From Pedobacter hiemivivus (GTDB lineage: Bacteria > Bacteroidota > Bacteroidia > Sphingobacteriales > Sphingobacteriaceae): DNA of 64,000 bases. Each line of letters opens with the position of its first letter. Position 1 is the first letter of the stretch. The notes below the pieces were generated by a model. That model made no database searches. It had not been told where the DNA came from and was given only the letters and a program-made list of their open reading frames with translations. The stretch covers positions 310,001-374,000 of the forward strand of contig NZ_SJSM01000003.1 of NCBI RefSeq assembly GCF_004331685.1, written 5' to 3'. The translations under genes were made by a program, and so were the position numbers. Positions 33,401-49,512 of the stretch are shown one piece after another.

Positions 33401-35008
33401 ATGCCGAGAATAAATTGTTTTATAGCCGTGTTCTTTCTTTGTGTAATTTTTGGTCTAAACTCCGCTGCCGGATCTGATCAACTGTTGGCACAAGATTCAG
33501 TAATTGAGAGGATTGGTGTTTTAAATAAAAAAGCGAAGGAGTTAAATAGCGATGCTACAAATCAAGCAATTGCTTATGCCTATAAAGCATATCTGCTGGC
33601 TTATGAAAATAAATTAAAGCCGCAACAAGCCGATGCCTTGGTTATCCTTGCCGAAGGTTATTTGTACAATGATATTTATGATTTGGCCCTTGAATATGGG
33701 TTTAATGCACTAGAGATTTATAAAGAAAAGGGAACGCCCGAACAAATTGGCGCTACTTATACGCTATTAGGCTGGATATATTATGATGTAGAGAATGCAG
33801 AGCTTTCTCTTAAGTATCATACGATGGCCTATGATTTATATAAAAAGGCGGGGAATGAACAAAAAGCGGCTGTTTCATTGAACGGGATTGGACTGATTTA
33901 CCAGTTAAAGAATGAGTTTAAGGAAGCTGCAGTTTATTTTGAACAGGTATTAGCACAAGCGAAAAAGTTCAATAATAAGGCCTTAACTAGCGCTGCTTAT
34001 AATAACCTTGGAATAAGTAGTAATAATACAGGGGATTATAAGCAAGCAATTTTGTATTTCCAGTTGGCCCTCAAATATTCACCGGGTCAGCTCCTTTCGC
34101 TTGCAGAAGTAAACAATCAAATGGCTTTCTCTCTAGTGAAGCTTGGGCATTATCAGGAAGCTAAGCAGGCGTTGGATAAAGCCTTCAATTACATAGAGAA
34201 ATCCACCTCCAATTCTAAGAAAGAAAAATTGCTCGACTATTATAAGATCTTTTCTCAGCTGTACCAGCTTACCGGTGATTATAAGCATGCTTACGGGTGT
34301 ATCCAGAAATATAATGCCATTCGTGAAGAATTTTTATCTCAAAATAAGGTCAATGCATTGTTAACGTTGACAATGAAACGGGAAGCCCAAGAAAAGGAAC
34401 GGCAAATTAAGGCGCTAAATCTCGAAAAGACTTTAAAATCGTATCAGCGCAATACCTTGGCCATCATTGTTGTGTTATTGATCATTATAGGCTTACTACT
34501 TTATAATAAGTTGCGAAATAGGCAACGGAAAAAAACAGAGTTGGCCGAAGTGAAGCAGCAGCTGCTCAGCAATAAGCTTGAATTTAATAATGTGGAGCTC
34601 AAAAATTACTCCATGTACATGTCTCATCGAAATGAAGTCATCGGCAATTTTATGGAAGAATTAACGGTTCTTGAAAAGAGTGGAGGCGAAGATGCCATGC
34701 AGCGGCTTCATAAGCTGGTTAATAAATTTCGTTACGACGTGAATAGCGAAAAATACATTGAAGATTTCAATTTACAGATTGAAGCCAAATACCAGGATTT
34801 CTTTTACAATCTGCAACAAAAATTCCCTACGCTTACTCAAAATGAGCGACGCTTATGCGCACAGATCAGACTCAATCTTTCTATTAAAGAGATAGCTTCC
34901 CTAAACAACATTTCAGTCAAGTCGGTAGAGATGGCAAGATACCGGCTGCGGAAACATTTTGGACTGTCTACTAATGATAGCCTGAATGATTTTCTAAAAT
35001 CTTTCTAA
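33401..35008 (+). CDS. Membrane-tethered TPR/LuxR-type regulator next to SusC
   Basis: This 535-aa protein has a signal peptide, then TPR repeats (about residues 70-310, including GATYTLLGWIYYDVENAELSLKYH and ALTSAAYNNLGISSNNTGDYKQAI). One transmembrane helix follows (about 352-370, LAIIVVLLIIIGLLLYNKL), then a cytosolic coiled coil. It ends with a LuxR/GerE-like helix-turn-helix (LTQNERRLCAQIRLNLSIKEIASLNNISVKSVEMARYRLRK). This one-protein topology couples a periplasmic signal to a cytosolic DNA-binding domain. It lies directly upstream of SusC and is the likely regulator of locus 1. Confidence 0.87.
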   Translation: MPRINCFIAVFFLCVIFGLNSAAGSDQLLAQDSVIERIGVLNKKAKELNSDATNQAIAYAYKAYLLAYENKLKPQQADALVILAEGYLYNDIYDLALEYGFNALEIYKEKGTPEQIGATYTLLGWIYYDVENAELSLKYHTMAYDLYKKAGNEQKAAVSLNGIGLIYQLKNEFKEAAVYFEQVLAQAKKFNNKALTSAAYNNLGISSNNTGDYKQAILYFQLALKYSPGQLLSLAEVNNQMAFSLVKLGHYQEAKQALDKAFNYIEKSTSNSKKEKLLDYYKIFSQLYQLTGDYKHAYGCIQKYNAIREEFLSQNKVNALLTLTMKREAQEKERQIKALNLEKTLKSYQRNTLAIIVVLLIIIGLLLYNKLRNRQRKKTELAEVKQQLLSNKLEFNNVELKNYSMYMSHRNEVIGNFMEELTVLEKSGGEDAMQRLHKLVNKFRYDVNSEKYIEDFNLQIEAKYQDFFYNLQQKFPTLTQNERRLCAQIRLNLSIKEIASLNNISVKSVEMARYRLRKHFGLSTNDSLNDFLKSF

Positions 35009-35120
35009 ATGCACTAAAGCGTGTTTGCATACGTTTAATGGCGGTTTGTAGAGGTCGTGTAGTGGTGAATTGTGTATGATGTAGGGGTAGCAAAAATCGT
35101 TTTTTAGCTGGGTTAATATT

Positions 35121-35128
35121 TAGGTTTG
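35121..35128 (+). promoter_or_regulatory. Candidate -7 box (TAGGTTTG) for the SusC operon
   Basis: TAGGTTTG fits TAnnTTTG and lies 59 bp upstream of the SusC ATG at 35188, in the 179-bp gap after the regulator gene. A normal 5' leader of about 50 bases would result. No clear -33 TTTG was seen, which is compatible with an activator-dependent promoter. Confidence 0.45.
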
Positions 35129-35187
35129 AGTAACCAATCAGCCGGATCAGAAGGTTCGGAATTAGATCAACTTTAAAACCAAATATT

Positions 35188-38100
35188 ATGATTAAAAATT
35201 TACGATGGCCAATTCATTTTCTTTTTGGACTACTCCTGTTATTCATTACAGGCGAAAGTTTTGCTCAAGACAACCTTGTAAAAGGGCAGGTGCTAAATGA
35301 GATTGACCAACCGGTAGCCGGTATCAGTATTAAAGTAAAAGGGACTACTACAGGAACAGTTTCAGATGGATTAGGGCATTTCGCTATTCGAGCTTCAGTT
35401 AACGATATTCTGGTTTTTTCTGCGGTAGGTTTTAAAACTCAGGAAGCGACTGTTGTCAGTGGTAAAGAGATCACAGTAAAGATGATGATGGATATGACGG
35501 GATTGAATGAAGTGGTGGTGATCGGATATGGTACGCAAAAAAGAAGTAATTTAACCAGTGCAGTAAGTTCCGTAAGTGGAGAGACTTTAGATAAGGTTGC
35601 CGCTAACAATCCTGTAAATGCTTTACAAGGACGGGTGGCAGGACTATCTGTAAGTAGTCCGGGTGGTAACCCAGGCCAGGCTTCGGATGTCCGTTTAAGG
35701 GGGATCGGTACATTTGGTGTGCACCAGCCATTGTATATAATTGACGGTGTGCCTGGAGATCCATACTATTTGAGTAGTAACGACGTGGCTTCAGTTGAAG
35801 TCTTAAAGGATGGAGCTGCGGCATCTATTTATGGATCAAATAGTGCCAACGGTGTAATTCTGATCACCACTAAAAAAGGTAAAAAGGGGGCACCTATAAT
35901 TGATTTCTCTGGTTTTTACAGCACGGTTACGCCAACAGAAAAATACAAATTCCTGGATGCCGAGGGCTATAAAAAAGTACATACTCAAATGTATACCAAT
36001 GCAGGTGCATTGCCTGCCGATTTCCCTGCCTATTTAACAAAAAACACGGGTGTAAACACCGACTGGCAGGATTTGATCAATAGAAGAGGTGTTTCGCAGA
36101 ATTATAACATAGGATTGAGTGGCGGAAGTGATTACCTGACCTATGCATTAAGTGGTGATTTAACGGATGATAAGGGAACTTTTATTGGCTCTAAATTCAA
36201 CAAGAAATCAATAAAATCAAGAAATGATTTCACTAAGGGTATACTGAATGTAAGCAGTAATATCGTGTATACTGAAACTGTTTCGGAGGCAGCAAAATTC
36301 GATGTAAAGGATAGCTATTTCCAATCGCCCTTGCTACCTGTCTTTGATAACAACGAGCAATATGGCTATGCCTTAACCGTAGATGGATTGCCTAAATTTC
36401 AAAATCCCATAGGTATTGATCATTTTCTGGATGCAAATTCAAAAACAAGATACCTTGCTGGGAGTATAAAGTTAAATCTTAAGCTTTATAAAGGATTGAG
36501 CTATACAGCCAATTTGAGTTATATCAATGCACAAACGGATGATTACGAGCATAGTCCTTCATTCAGGGCTAATGCCAATGATCCCGCAGTGTCTTTTCCA
36601 AGAGTATTCAATCGTACCTCCAATTATAAAGAACGTTTGATGGAGCATCTATTGAATTATGATCTGAATATTGATAAGCACAGTTTCAAGCTGGTCGCCG
36701 GCTATACCGCACAGGAAAAAACCAATAAATTTTTAAGTGCAACTGTGGATGGTAAGACCATAGTTCGGACAGTTGTAAATGGCAATATTGTAGAGACAGA
36801 AGTGCCCGCAGGATTCAGTAATCCTGATTTTAACACCATTACTGCAGGGATCGGCGGAACATTTAATGCAGCGGGGTCAAATAATAAGTACGTGCGTTTA
36901 TCAACCCTGGCCCGATTAAATTACGCTTATGATGATAAATACCTGTTACAGGTTTCAGTACGCCGTGATGGTTCTTCAATATTTGGAGAAGATAGACGCT
37001 ATGGAGTTTTCCCTTCAGTATCTGCGGGATGGAACATCAGCAAAGAAACCTTCCTGAAGGATGTAAGCTGGTTGACTAACTTAAAATTAAGAGCAAGTTA
37101 TGGGGAGTTGGGTAACGAAGGTGCATTGGGATATTATGACCATCAGGCATTGATCACTACAATCAATAACTGGTCTGGCGGCTATGTACAAGGCTCAGGT
37201 TCTACACCATGGCCAGGCTCAGCAAGCTATACCTTGTTAAATCGTGATTTGCAATGGGAAACCCTTAAGTCGAAAAATTTGGGACTGGATTTTGGATTGT
37301 TTAATAATTCATTAAAAGGCTCAATAAACTATTATAACAATGTTACCGATGGTTTATTAATTACAAAAGAAGTTCCCCCTTCAGCGGGTTTACTGGATCC
37401 AATTCTGAATGTAGGAAAGATTTCTAATAAAGGCCTTGAGCTGGAAGCGAACTATCAGTTTACTAAAAATGACTGGCGCTTTGATTTAGGCGGTACTTTT
37501 AGTTTGTTAAAAAATAAAGTGATTAGCCTGGCCAATCCAGATCAGGTATTGTTTGGTACAGGTTTAAGGTTTGGTACAGATCATATCCCTACTCAAACTA
37601 CTGTGGGCAGAGAGATTGGCGCTTTTTACTTGTACGAAGCCAATGGATTGTTTCAATCGGATGCAGAAGCCGCAAATTATAAGAATGCTGCCGGAGATCC
37701 TTTACAGCCAGATGCAGTTGCCGGGGATGTTCGTTTTAGAGATGCCAACAACGATGGAGTAATAAATGAAAAGGATAAAACTTATCAGGGTTCAGGCTTT
37801 GCCAAATACGAGTATGGTTTCAATATTGGTGTAACCTTTAAAAACTTCGACCTGTCTCTTTTCTGGCAGGGTGTAGGGGGTAATAAAATTTACAATGGAA
37901 ATCGCTTTGAGCTAGAAGGAATGGATGCCGGAAGGAATTTCTTAGCCACTACTTTATCGGCCTGGACACCACAAAACACCAATACCTCGATGCCGCGGGC
38001 GGTACTTGGTGATCCAAATACGAACACGAGGGAGTCGACAAGGTTTCTTGAAAATGGAGCCTATTTGAGATTAAAGTTGGTTCAACTGGGCTATACCTTG

Positions 38101-38295
38101 CCAAATGAGGTATTAAAGAAAATGAAGTTCTCGAGATTGAGAGTTTACTTAAGTGGTCAGAATCTGGTAACCTTTACCAAATACACAGGCTTGGATCCGG
38201 AAGTTGGAACGTTTAGCGCCCTGGATACCGGAGTCGATCGTATGTTGTATCCACAAAATAAGAGGCTGCTGGCCGGTGTTCAATTGACTTTTTAA
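35188..38295 (+). CDS. SusC/RagA TonB-linked outer membrane protein (locus 1)
   Basis: This is a 1035-aa outer-membrane importer. A signal peptide ends near SFAQ. A carboxypeptidase-like regulatory domain follows (about residues 28-100, VKGQVLNEIDQPVAGISIKVKGT). The TonB box/plug has LNEVVVIGYGTQKRSNLTSAVSSVSGETL and RGIGTFGVHQPLYIIDGVPGD, with ASIYGSNSANGVILITTKKGK. The C-terminal barrel ends in QLTF. There is no STN domain, so it is not part of a sigma/FecR cascade; regulation more likely comes from the upstream TPR-HTH protein. It forms a lidded transporter with the SusD product. Confidence 0.95.
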   Translation: MIKNLRWPIHFLFGLLLLFITGESFAQDNLVKGQVLNEIDQPVAGISIKVKGTTTGTVSDGLGHFAIRASVNDILVFSAVGFKTQEATVVSGKEITVKMMMDMTGLNEVVVIGYGTQKRSNLTSAVSSVSGETLDKVAANNPVNALQGRVAGLSVSSPGGNPGQASDVRLRGIGTFGVHQPLYIIDGVPGDPYYLSSNDVASVEVLKDGAAASIYGSNSANGVILITTKKGKKGAPIIDFSGFYSTVTPTEKYKFLDAEGYKKVHTQMYTNAGALPADFPAYLTKNTGVNTDWQDLINRRGVSQNYNIGLSGGSDYLTYALSGDLTDDKGTFIGSKFNKKSIKSRNDFTKGILNVSSNIVYTETVSEAAKFDVKDSYFQSPLLPVFDNNEQYGYALTVDGLPKFQNPIGIDHFLDANSKTRYLAGSIKLNLKLYKGLSYTANLSYINAQTDDYEHSPSFRANANDPAVSFPRVFNRTSNYKERLMEHLLNYDLNIDKHSFKLVAGYTAQEKTNKFLSATVDGKTIVRTVVNGNIVETEVPAGFSNPDFNTITAGIGGTFNAAGSNNKYVRLSTLARLNYAYDDKYLLQVSVRRDGSSIFGEDRRYGVFPSVSAGWNISKETFLKDVSWLTNLKLRASYGELGNEGALGYYDHQALITTINNWSGGYVQGSGSTPWPGSASYTLLNRDLQWETLKSKNLGLDFGLFNNSLKGSINYYNNVTDGLLITKEVPPSAGLLDPILNVGKISNKGLELEANYQFTKNDWRFDLGGTFSLLKNKVISLANPDQVLFGTGLRFGTDHIPTQTTVGREIGAFYLYEANGLFQSDAEAANYKNAAGDPLQPDAVAGDVRFRDANNDGVINEKDKTYQGSGFAKYEYGFNIGVTFKNFDLSLFWQGVGGNKIYNGNRFELEGMDAGRNFLATTLSAWTPQNTNTSMPRAVLGDPNTNTRESTRFLENGAYLRLKLVQLGYTLPNEVLKKMKFSRLRVYLSGQNLVTFTKYTGLDPEVGTFSALDTGVDRMLYPQNKRLLAGVQLTF

Positions 38296-38314
38296 ACCAT
38301 TCAATTTTCAAAAA

Positions 38315-39838
38315 ATGAAAGCAAATAAACTATATATAGGATTGTGTATCGCGTTGCTGGCAGCATCGGGATGTAAAAAAAGTGAGCTGGATCAACAGAT
38401 TCCAGATCAGCTAACTGTAGATAATTTCTGGACCAATAAAGACCGGGCTTTATCTGGCCTGGCAGCTGCATATTCTCAGCTGGAGGGTTTTGTTGGTTGG
38501 GACAATTATGTTGAAGCCCGGTCTGTGCGTGAGTTTTATCGCGAAGATTATATTCTACCAGGATCTGATGCCTTTAATTATCCATGGTGGGTAGAACATT
38601 ATAATTTTAATTTTACCTCAGGGAACTATGCCATCGATCTACTTTGGAGAGAGAATTATAAAGGCATAAACTTCTCCAACCAGGTGATTGAAAACGTTGG
38701 CAAAATGAGCAGTCAAGCTATCGATGATGCCAGTAAAAAACAAATTCTTGCAGAAGCGAAGTTTTTGAGGGCCTATTACCACTTTAAACTATTGAATAAT
38801 TTTAGTCAGGTCATTATCAGAGATAAAGTGCCTACCTCTGAAGCCGATTTGGCTAAAGGCTTCTCTTCTCGTGCTGAAGTTTATGAGTTTATTCTGAAAG
38901 ATTTAAAAGGGGCCGAGCCTGATCTGCCACGTCGTTCGGAAAGGCCGACAACTGAGTTGGGTAGGGTAACAAAAGGAGCTGTGGATGCCTATCTTGGCAA
39001 AGTATATCTTTACCGTGCGGGTGATGATAAAACAAATGCTACAGCTTATTATGTAGAGGCAAAGAAATGGCTGGAGCTTGTGATTACTCCCAAAGAGTAT
39101 AGCCTTGACCCGAATTTCGGCAATATGTTTAATGGAGTTACGAAAAACAGCATAGAATCAGTATTTGAACTTCAGCAGTCTGCCGATGCAACAGGTGGTG
39201 CTGTTTATCGTTCTTATCTGAGTGATTGGGTTGCGGCATCCGAACTTGGCGGATATGGGGAAATTTATGGGACACCACGTTTGTTGACCGAAATGCTCAA
39301 AGAAGGGAAAATAGCTACCAATGGCAGTTACGACGGAAGGGTATATCCAAGTATTTTCTTCAATGATCCTTATTTTAATAACCCTGCTAGTCCGCAAGTG
39401 TACGGGAGTACCTATAATGCTGCTTTTGGTGCAGGTAAACAAACCATTGCTTTCAGAAAATGGACTCCTGCAAATCAAGATCGCTTAGGAAGGTCCAACG
39501 CCATTAACTTCCCGCTAATGCGATATGCAGATGTATTGTTAATGTATGCCGAAGTACTAAATGAGCAAGGAAACCCTGATGCTATAAAGTCAGTTAACGA
39601 GGTAAGAAAAAGAGCCAACCTTCCTGATGCACCAGCTGGTAATAAACAAGCCGTCTTTAATATCATCATGCACGAGCGGGTGATGGAGTTTACGCTTGAG
39701 GGTAGTCGTTTCTATGATCTTAGACGTTGGGGTTTGTTAGATCAAAATATGCAGGCAGCAGGAAGAAAATTCACGGCTGATAAAGCCTTTTATCCAACTC
39801 CGCTTAAAGAAACGAACAACAATCCCCAGGCGCATTAA
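38315..39838 (+). CDS. SusD/RagB substrate-binding lipoprotein (locus 1)
   Basis: This 507-aa outer-membrane lipoprotein has a lipobox at AASGCKK. The SusD architecture follows: DQLTVDNFWTNKDRALSGLAAAYSQL, KKQILAEAKFLRAYYHFKLLNNFSQVI, RVTKGAVDAYLGKVYLYRAG (TPR part), then MRYADVLLMYAEVLNEQGN and VMEFTLEGSRFYDLRRWGLLDQ near the C-terminus. It starts 19 bp after SusC. SusD caps SusC and provides the external ligand-binding surface. The glycan bound cannot be predicted from SusD alone. Confidence 0.95.
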   Translation: MKANKLYIGLCIALLAASGCKKSELDQQIPDQLTVDNFWTNKDRALSGLAAAYSQLEGFVGWDNYVEARSVREFYREDYILPGSDAFNYPWWVEHYNFNFTSGNYAIDLLWRENYKGINFSNQVIENVGKMSSQAIDDASKKQILAEAKFLRAYYHFKLLNNFSQVIIRDKVPTSEADLAKGFSSRAEVYEFILKDLKGAEPDLPRRSERPTTELGRVTKGAVDAYLGKVYLYRAGDDKTNATAYYVEAKKWLELVITPKEYSLDPNFGNMFNGVTKNSIESVFELQQSADATGGAVYRSYLSDWVAASELGGYGEIYGTPRLLTEMLKEGKIATNGSYDGRVYPSIFFNDPYFNNPASPQVYGSTYNAAFGAGKQTIAFRKWTPANQDRLGRSNAINFPLMRYADVLLMYAEVLNEQGNPDAIKSVNEVRKRANLPDAPAGNKQAVFNIIMHERVMEFTLEGSRFYDLRRWGLLDQNMQAAGRKFTADKAFYPTPLKETNNNPQAH

Positions 39839-39908
39839 TTGAATTACTTATCCGAAAGGTGTTCGAAAAGGTACGAACATCATGTGAAAGGCACTTTGTT
39901 AGTCGTTT

Positions 39909-40039
39909 CGTCATCCTGAATTTATTTCAGGATCCCGCACTTGCAAGGTTGTCTTTCTCTTTCGAGATCCTGAAATAAACTGCGTAGCATTCTTGAAGAC
40001 AAGAATCAATAAATGCTACCTGAAAAATTCAGGATGACG
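39909..40039. repeat. Branched palindromic repeat element (131 bp)
   Basis: This non-coding element folds into a three-way junction. Its outer stem is 15 bp perfect (39909-39923 with 40025-40039, CGTCATCCTGAATTT). Continuing on the same left arm, a second 14-bp stem forms between 39921-39934 and 39966-39979 (TTTATTTCAGGATC). A third hairpin sits in the right side (39984-39991 with 40012-40019, GTAGCATT/AATGCTAC; inner 39991-39995 with 40000-40004). It lies between SusD and the GH2 gene and looks like a dispersed REP-like element of the kind carried by Sphingobacteriaceae genomes. No open reading frame or transposase is present. Confidence 0.8.
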
Positions 40040-40083
40040 TGACATGCCTTAAAACGTAGCTTTTGAACCAATTATCATTGCCG

Positions 40084-47436
<7,353 letters not shown>

Positions 47437-47510
47437 AATCTTATACGCTTAAGCATATAAATTCCTATTATTGCACTGGGAATGTGCGCATTTCGATCTC
47501 CCGGGGATAA

Positions 47511-48089
47511 ATGCAAGACGTAGATTTAAAAAATATTTCAGATCAGGAGTTGCTGCTACTGCTTAAGGTAGGGGATAGGGCAGCGTACGAACAAATTTAC
47601 CATCGCTATAAGTTTGTCCTGCATAACCATGCCTGGAACAAAACCCGTAATCGAGAAGAAAGTCAGGATATTATTCAGGAGATATTTACCATGCTCTGGG
47701 CTAAGCGCGAAACACTCGATGTAAATACCAACCTATCTGGGTATCTGTATACCAGTTTGCGAAACTATATTCTGAACCAGATTGTTCATAAAGAGGTGCA
47801 AAACAAATACATTGCTTCTATTCAATCATTTGTAGATCAGGAGTCGGTTATTGCAGATCACCTGGTCAGAGAAAATCAATTAAAAGCACTGATTGAAAAA
47901 GAAATTGATGCTTTGCCACCACGAATGAAAGAAGTATTCCTGTTAAGCCGTAGAGAAAACCTAAGTCATAAAGAGATTGCTGAACTTTTGGGCACTACCG
48001 AACAAACCGTTAAAAAGCAAATGACCAATACTTTGAAGGTGCTGAGGAAGAAATTGGGCACGCTAATTTATTTTTATTATTTTTTTTAA
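47511..48089 (+). CDS. ECF-type RNA polymerase sigma factor (locus 2)
   Basis: This is a 192-aa sigma-70 family ECF protein. Region 2 is AYEQIYHRYKFVLHNHAWNKTRNREESQDIIQEIFTMLWAKRETL and region 4 is LPPRMKEVFLLSRRENLSHKEIAELLGTTEQTVKKQMTNTLKVLRKKL. It belongs to the FecI-like group typical of Bacteroidota SusC loci. The FecR-type anti-sigma gene follows 63 bp later, then the STN-domain SusC. A signal at the outer membrane is thus passed to this factor, which activates the locus. Confidence 0.93.
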   Translation: MQDVDLKNISDQELLLLLKVGDRAAYEQIYHRYKFVLHNHAWNKTRNREESQDIIQEIFTMLWAKRETLDVNTNLSGYLYTSLRNYILNQIVHKEVQNKYIASIQSFVDQESVIADHLVRENQLKALIEKEIDALPPRMKEVFLLSRRENLSHKEIAELLGTTEQTVKKQMTNTLKVLRKKLGTLIYFYYFF

Positions 48090-48152
48090 ATCCAATACCT
48101 CTTCCTGCCGATCATCTTGTCTTACTCAATATAAGCCACATTGGGGCTTCAT

Positions 48153-49289
48153 ATGTTTATGCAAGAAAAAGAAATTAAAGCCTTACTGGACAATTATAAA
48201 AACGGGACCGCAAGCGAAGCAGAAAAAGCATTGCTTGAGCGTTGGTATTTAAAATATCAGGAGCCTGAACCTTATCAGTTTGGATTGGAAGAACGTGCTA
48301 AGGATCTTGATCTTGTATTAACGAACCTTAAAAAGGATCAAAGGCCAGGCAAAATATATCTATGGTCACGTATTGCAGCGGCAGCTATCTTATTCCTTGC
48401 TTTATCTGCCGGAATGTTTTTTTATACGAACAAGGATAAAGATTCAGTACCTAAATTGGCAAAACATGACATTGCTCCTGGGGGCAATAAAGCAACCTTA
48501 ACATTGGCGAACGGTAAAGTCATCAACTTAACCGAAGCCAAAACTGGTGATTTGGGTGAGCAAGCCGGAATACTAATTACGAAAACCGCTGATGGACAAT
48601 TGATTTATACCATCGAAGATTCGCAAAATAATGCCGGGTCATCTTTATACAATACCATCGAAACTCCAAAAGGCGGACAGTATCAAATACTTTTACCTGA
48701 TGGATCTAAAGTGTGGTTAAATGCGGCCTCATCTTTAAGGTACCCTGCCAACCTTACTGCCATGAAAGAAAGAAGGGTTGAGTTAAAGGGAGAAGCTTAT
48801 TTTGAGGTGGCAAAAGTTAATCGCAAACCTTTTATTGTGGGAACGGATAAGCAGGAGGTTGAAGTTCTCGGCACACACTTTAATGTCAAGAGTTATGCTG
48901 ATGACAACAGTACGAAAACAACTCTGCTGGAAGGTAGCGTACAAGTTACACCCAAATCAGGCGGTATTTCTGAAGTCATACTGAAACCTGGCTTCCAGAC
49001 CGAATTGAAAGCTAGTGGCTTAAAGGTTATCGCGGTAGAGGTAGAGGATGAAATAGATTGGAAAAATGGAGACTTTGTATTTAAGGAAGAGCGGCTGGAA
49101 AGCATAATGCGTAAAATAGCCCGTTGGTACGATGTACAGGTTGTTTATCGCGATGATGTGCCTCAAAACGTATCGTTGGAAGGATTGGTTTCCCGTTCTA
49201 AGAGCATTTCAGAAGTCTTATCTCTTATCGAATCAACAGGTAAAGTTCACTTTACCATAGAAAGAAGAAAAATTATAGTAACTAAATAA
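48153..49289 (+). CDS. FecR-type anti-sigma factor (locus 2)
   Basis: This single-pass inner-membrane protein is about 378 aa, with its start at the ATG at 48153 (an in-frame TTG at 48141 is less likely). A short cytosolic N-terminus comes first, then the membrane helix (about 75-93, IAAAAILFLALSAGMFFYTN). The periplasmic FecR domain follows (about 160-260: NTIETPKGGQYQILLPDGSKVWLNAASSLRYP, RRVELKGEAYFEVAK, VEVLGTHFNVKSY). The C-terminal DUF4974 domain reads RKIARWYDVQVVYRD. It holds the ECF sigma factor until SusC signalling occurs. Confidence 0.93.
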   Translation: MFMQEKEIKALLDNYKNGTASEAEKALLERWYLKYQEPEPYQFGLEERAKDLDLVLTNLKKDQRPGKIYLWSRIAAAAILFLALSAGMFFYTNKDKDSVPKLAKHDIAPGGNKATLTLANGKVINLTEAKTGDLGEQAGILITKTADGQLIYTIEDSQNNAGSSLYNTIETPKGGQYQILLPDGSKVWLNAASSLRYPANLTAMKERRVELKGEAYFEVAKVNRKPFIVGTDKQEVEVLGTHFNVKSYADDNSTKTTLLEGSVQVTPKSGGISEVILKPGFQTELKASGLKVIAVEVEDEIDWKNGDFVFKEERLESIMRKIARWYDVQVVYRDDVPQNVSLEGLVSRSKSISEVLSLIESTGKVHFTIERRKIIVTK

Positions 49290-49512
49290 AAATTAACTAA
49301 ATCCTAACTAATTAGAAACCAACCAGAATGAAAAAACAGCTACAAGAACCAAGCTAGAGTTGAAAACCAGGTGGCTTTAAATAAAAAAACCGGAAAGTGT
49401 TGGAAGCACAATCCGGCAAAAGTTTGAGGTAACCTTTCTCTTCCTTTTTTATAAGGGGGGAGAAGAATAATTAGTCCAACCAATCAATATCAACTCAAAC
49501 CATTTCAAAAGT
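49290..49512 (+). promoter_or_regulatory. SusC2 leader region with two hairpins
   Basis: This 223-bp gap before the STN-SusC gene holds a small hairpin with a CCGGA/TCCGG stem (49390-49394 with 49412-49416). A second structure (49436-49444 with 49456-49464) pairs TTCTCTTCC with a G-rich arm through two G-T wobble pairs. No TAnnTTTG box is apparent, consistent with ECF-type promoter use. A possible nine-codon ORF begins at 49328. No RNA gene was recognised. Confidence 0.4.

Noticed and set aside
49328..49357. Tiny ORF of about nine codons (MKKQLQEPS) in the SusC2 leader
   Set aside because: Too short to support as a gene; it could be a leader peptide but nothing shows it is translated.
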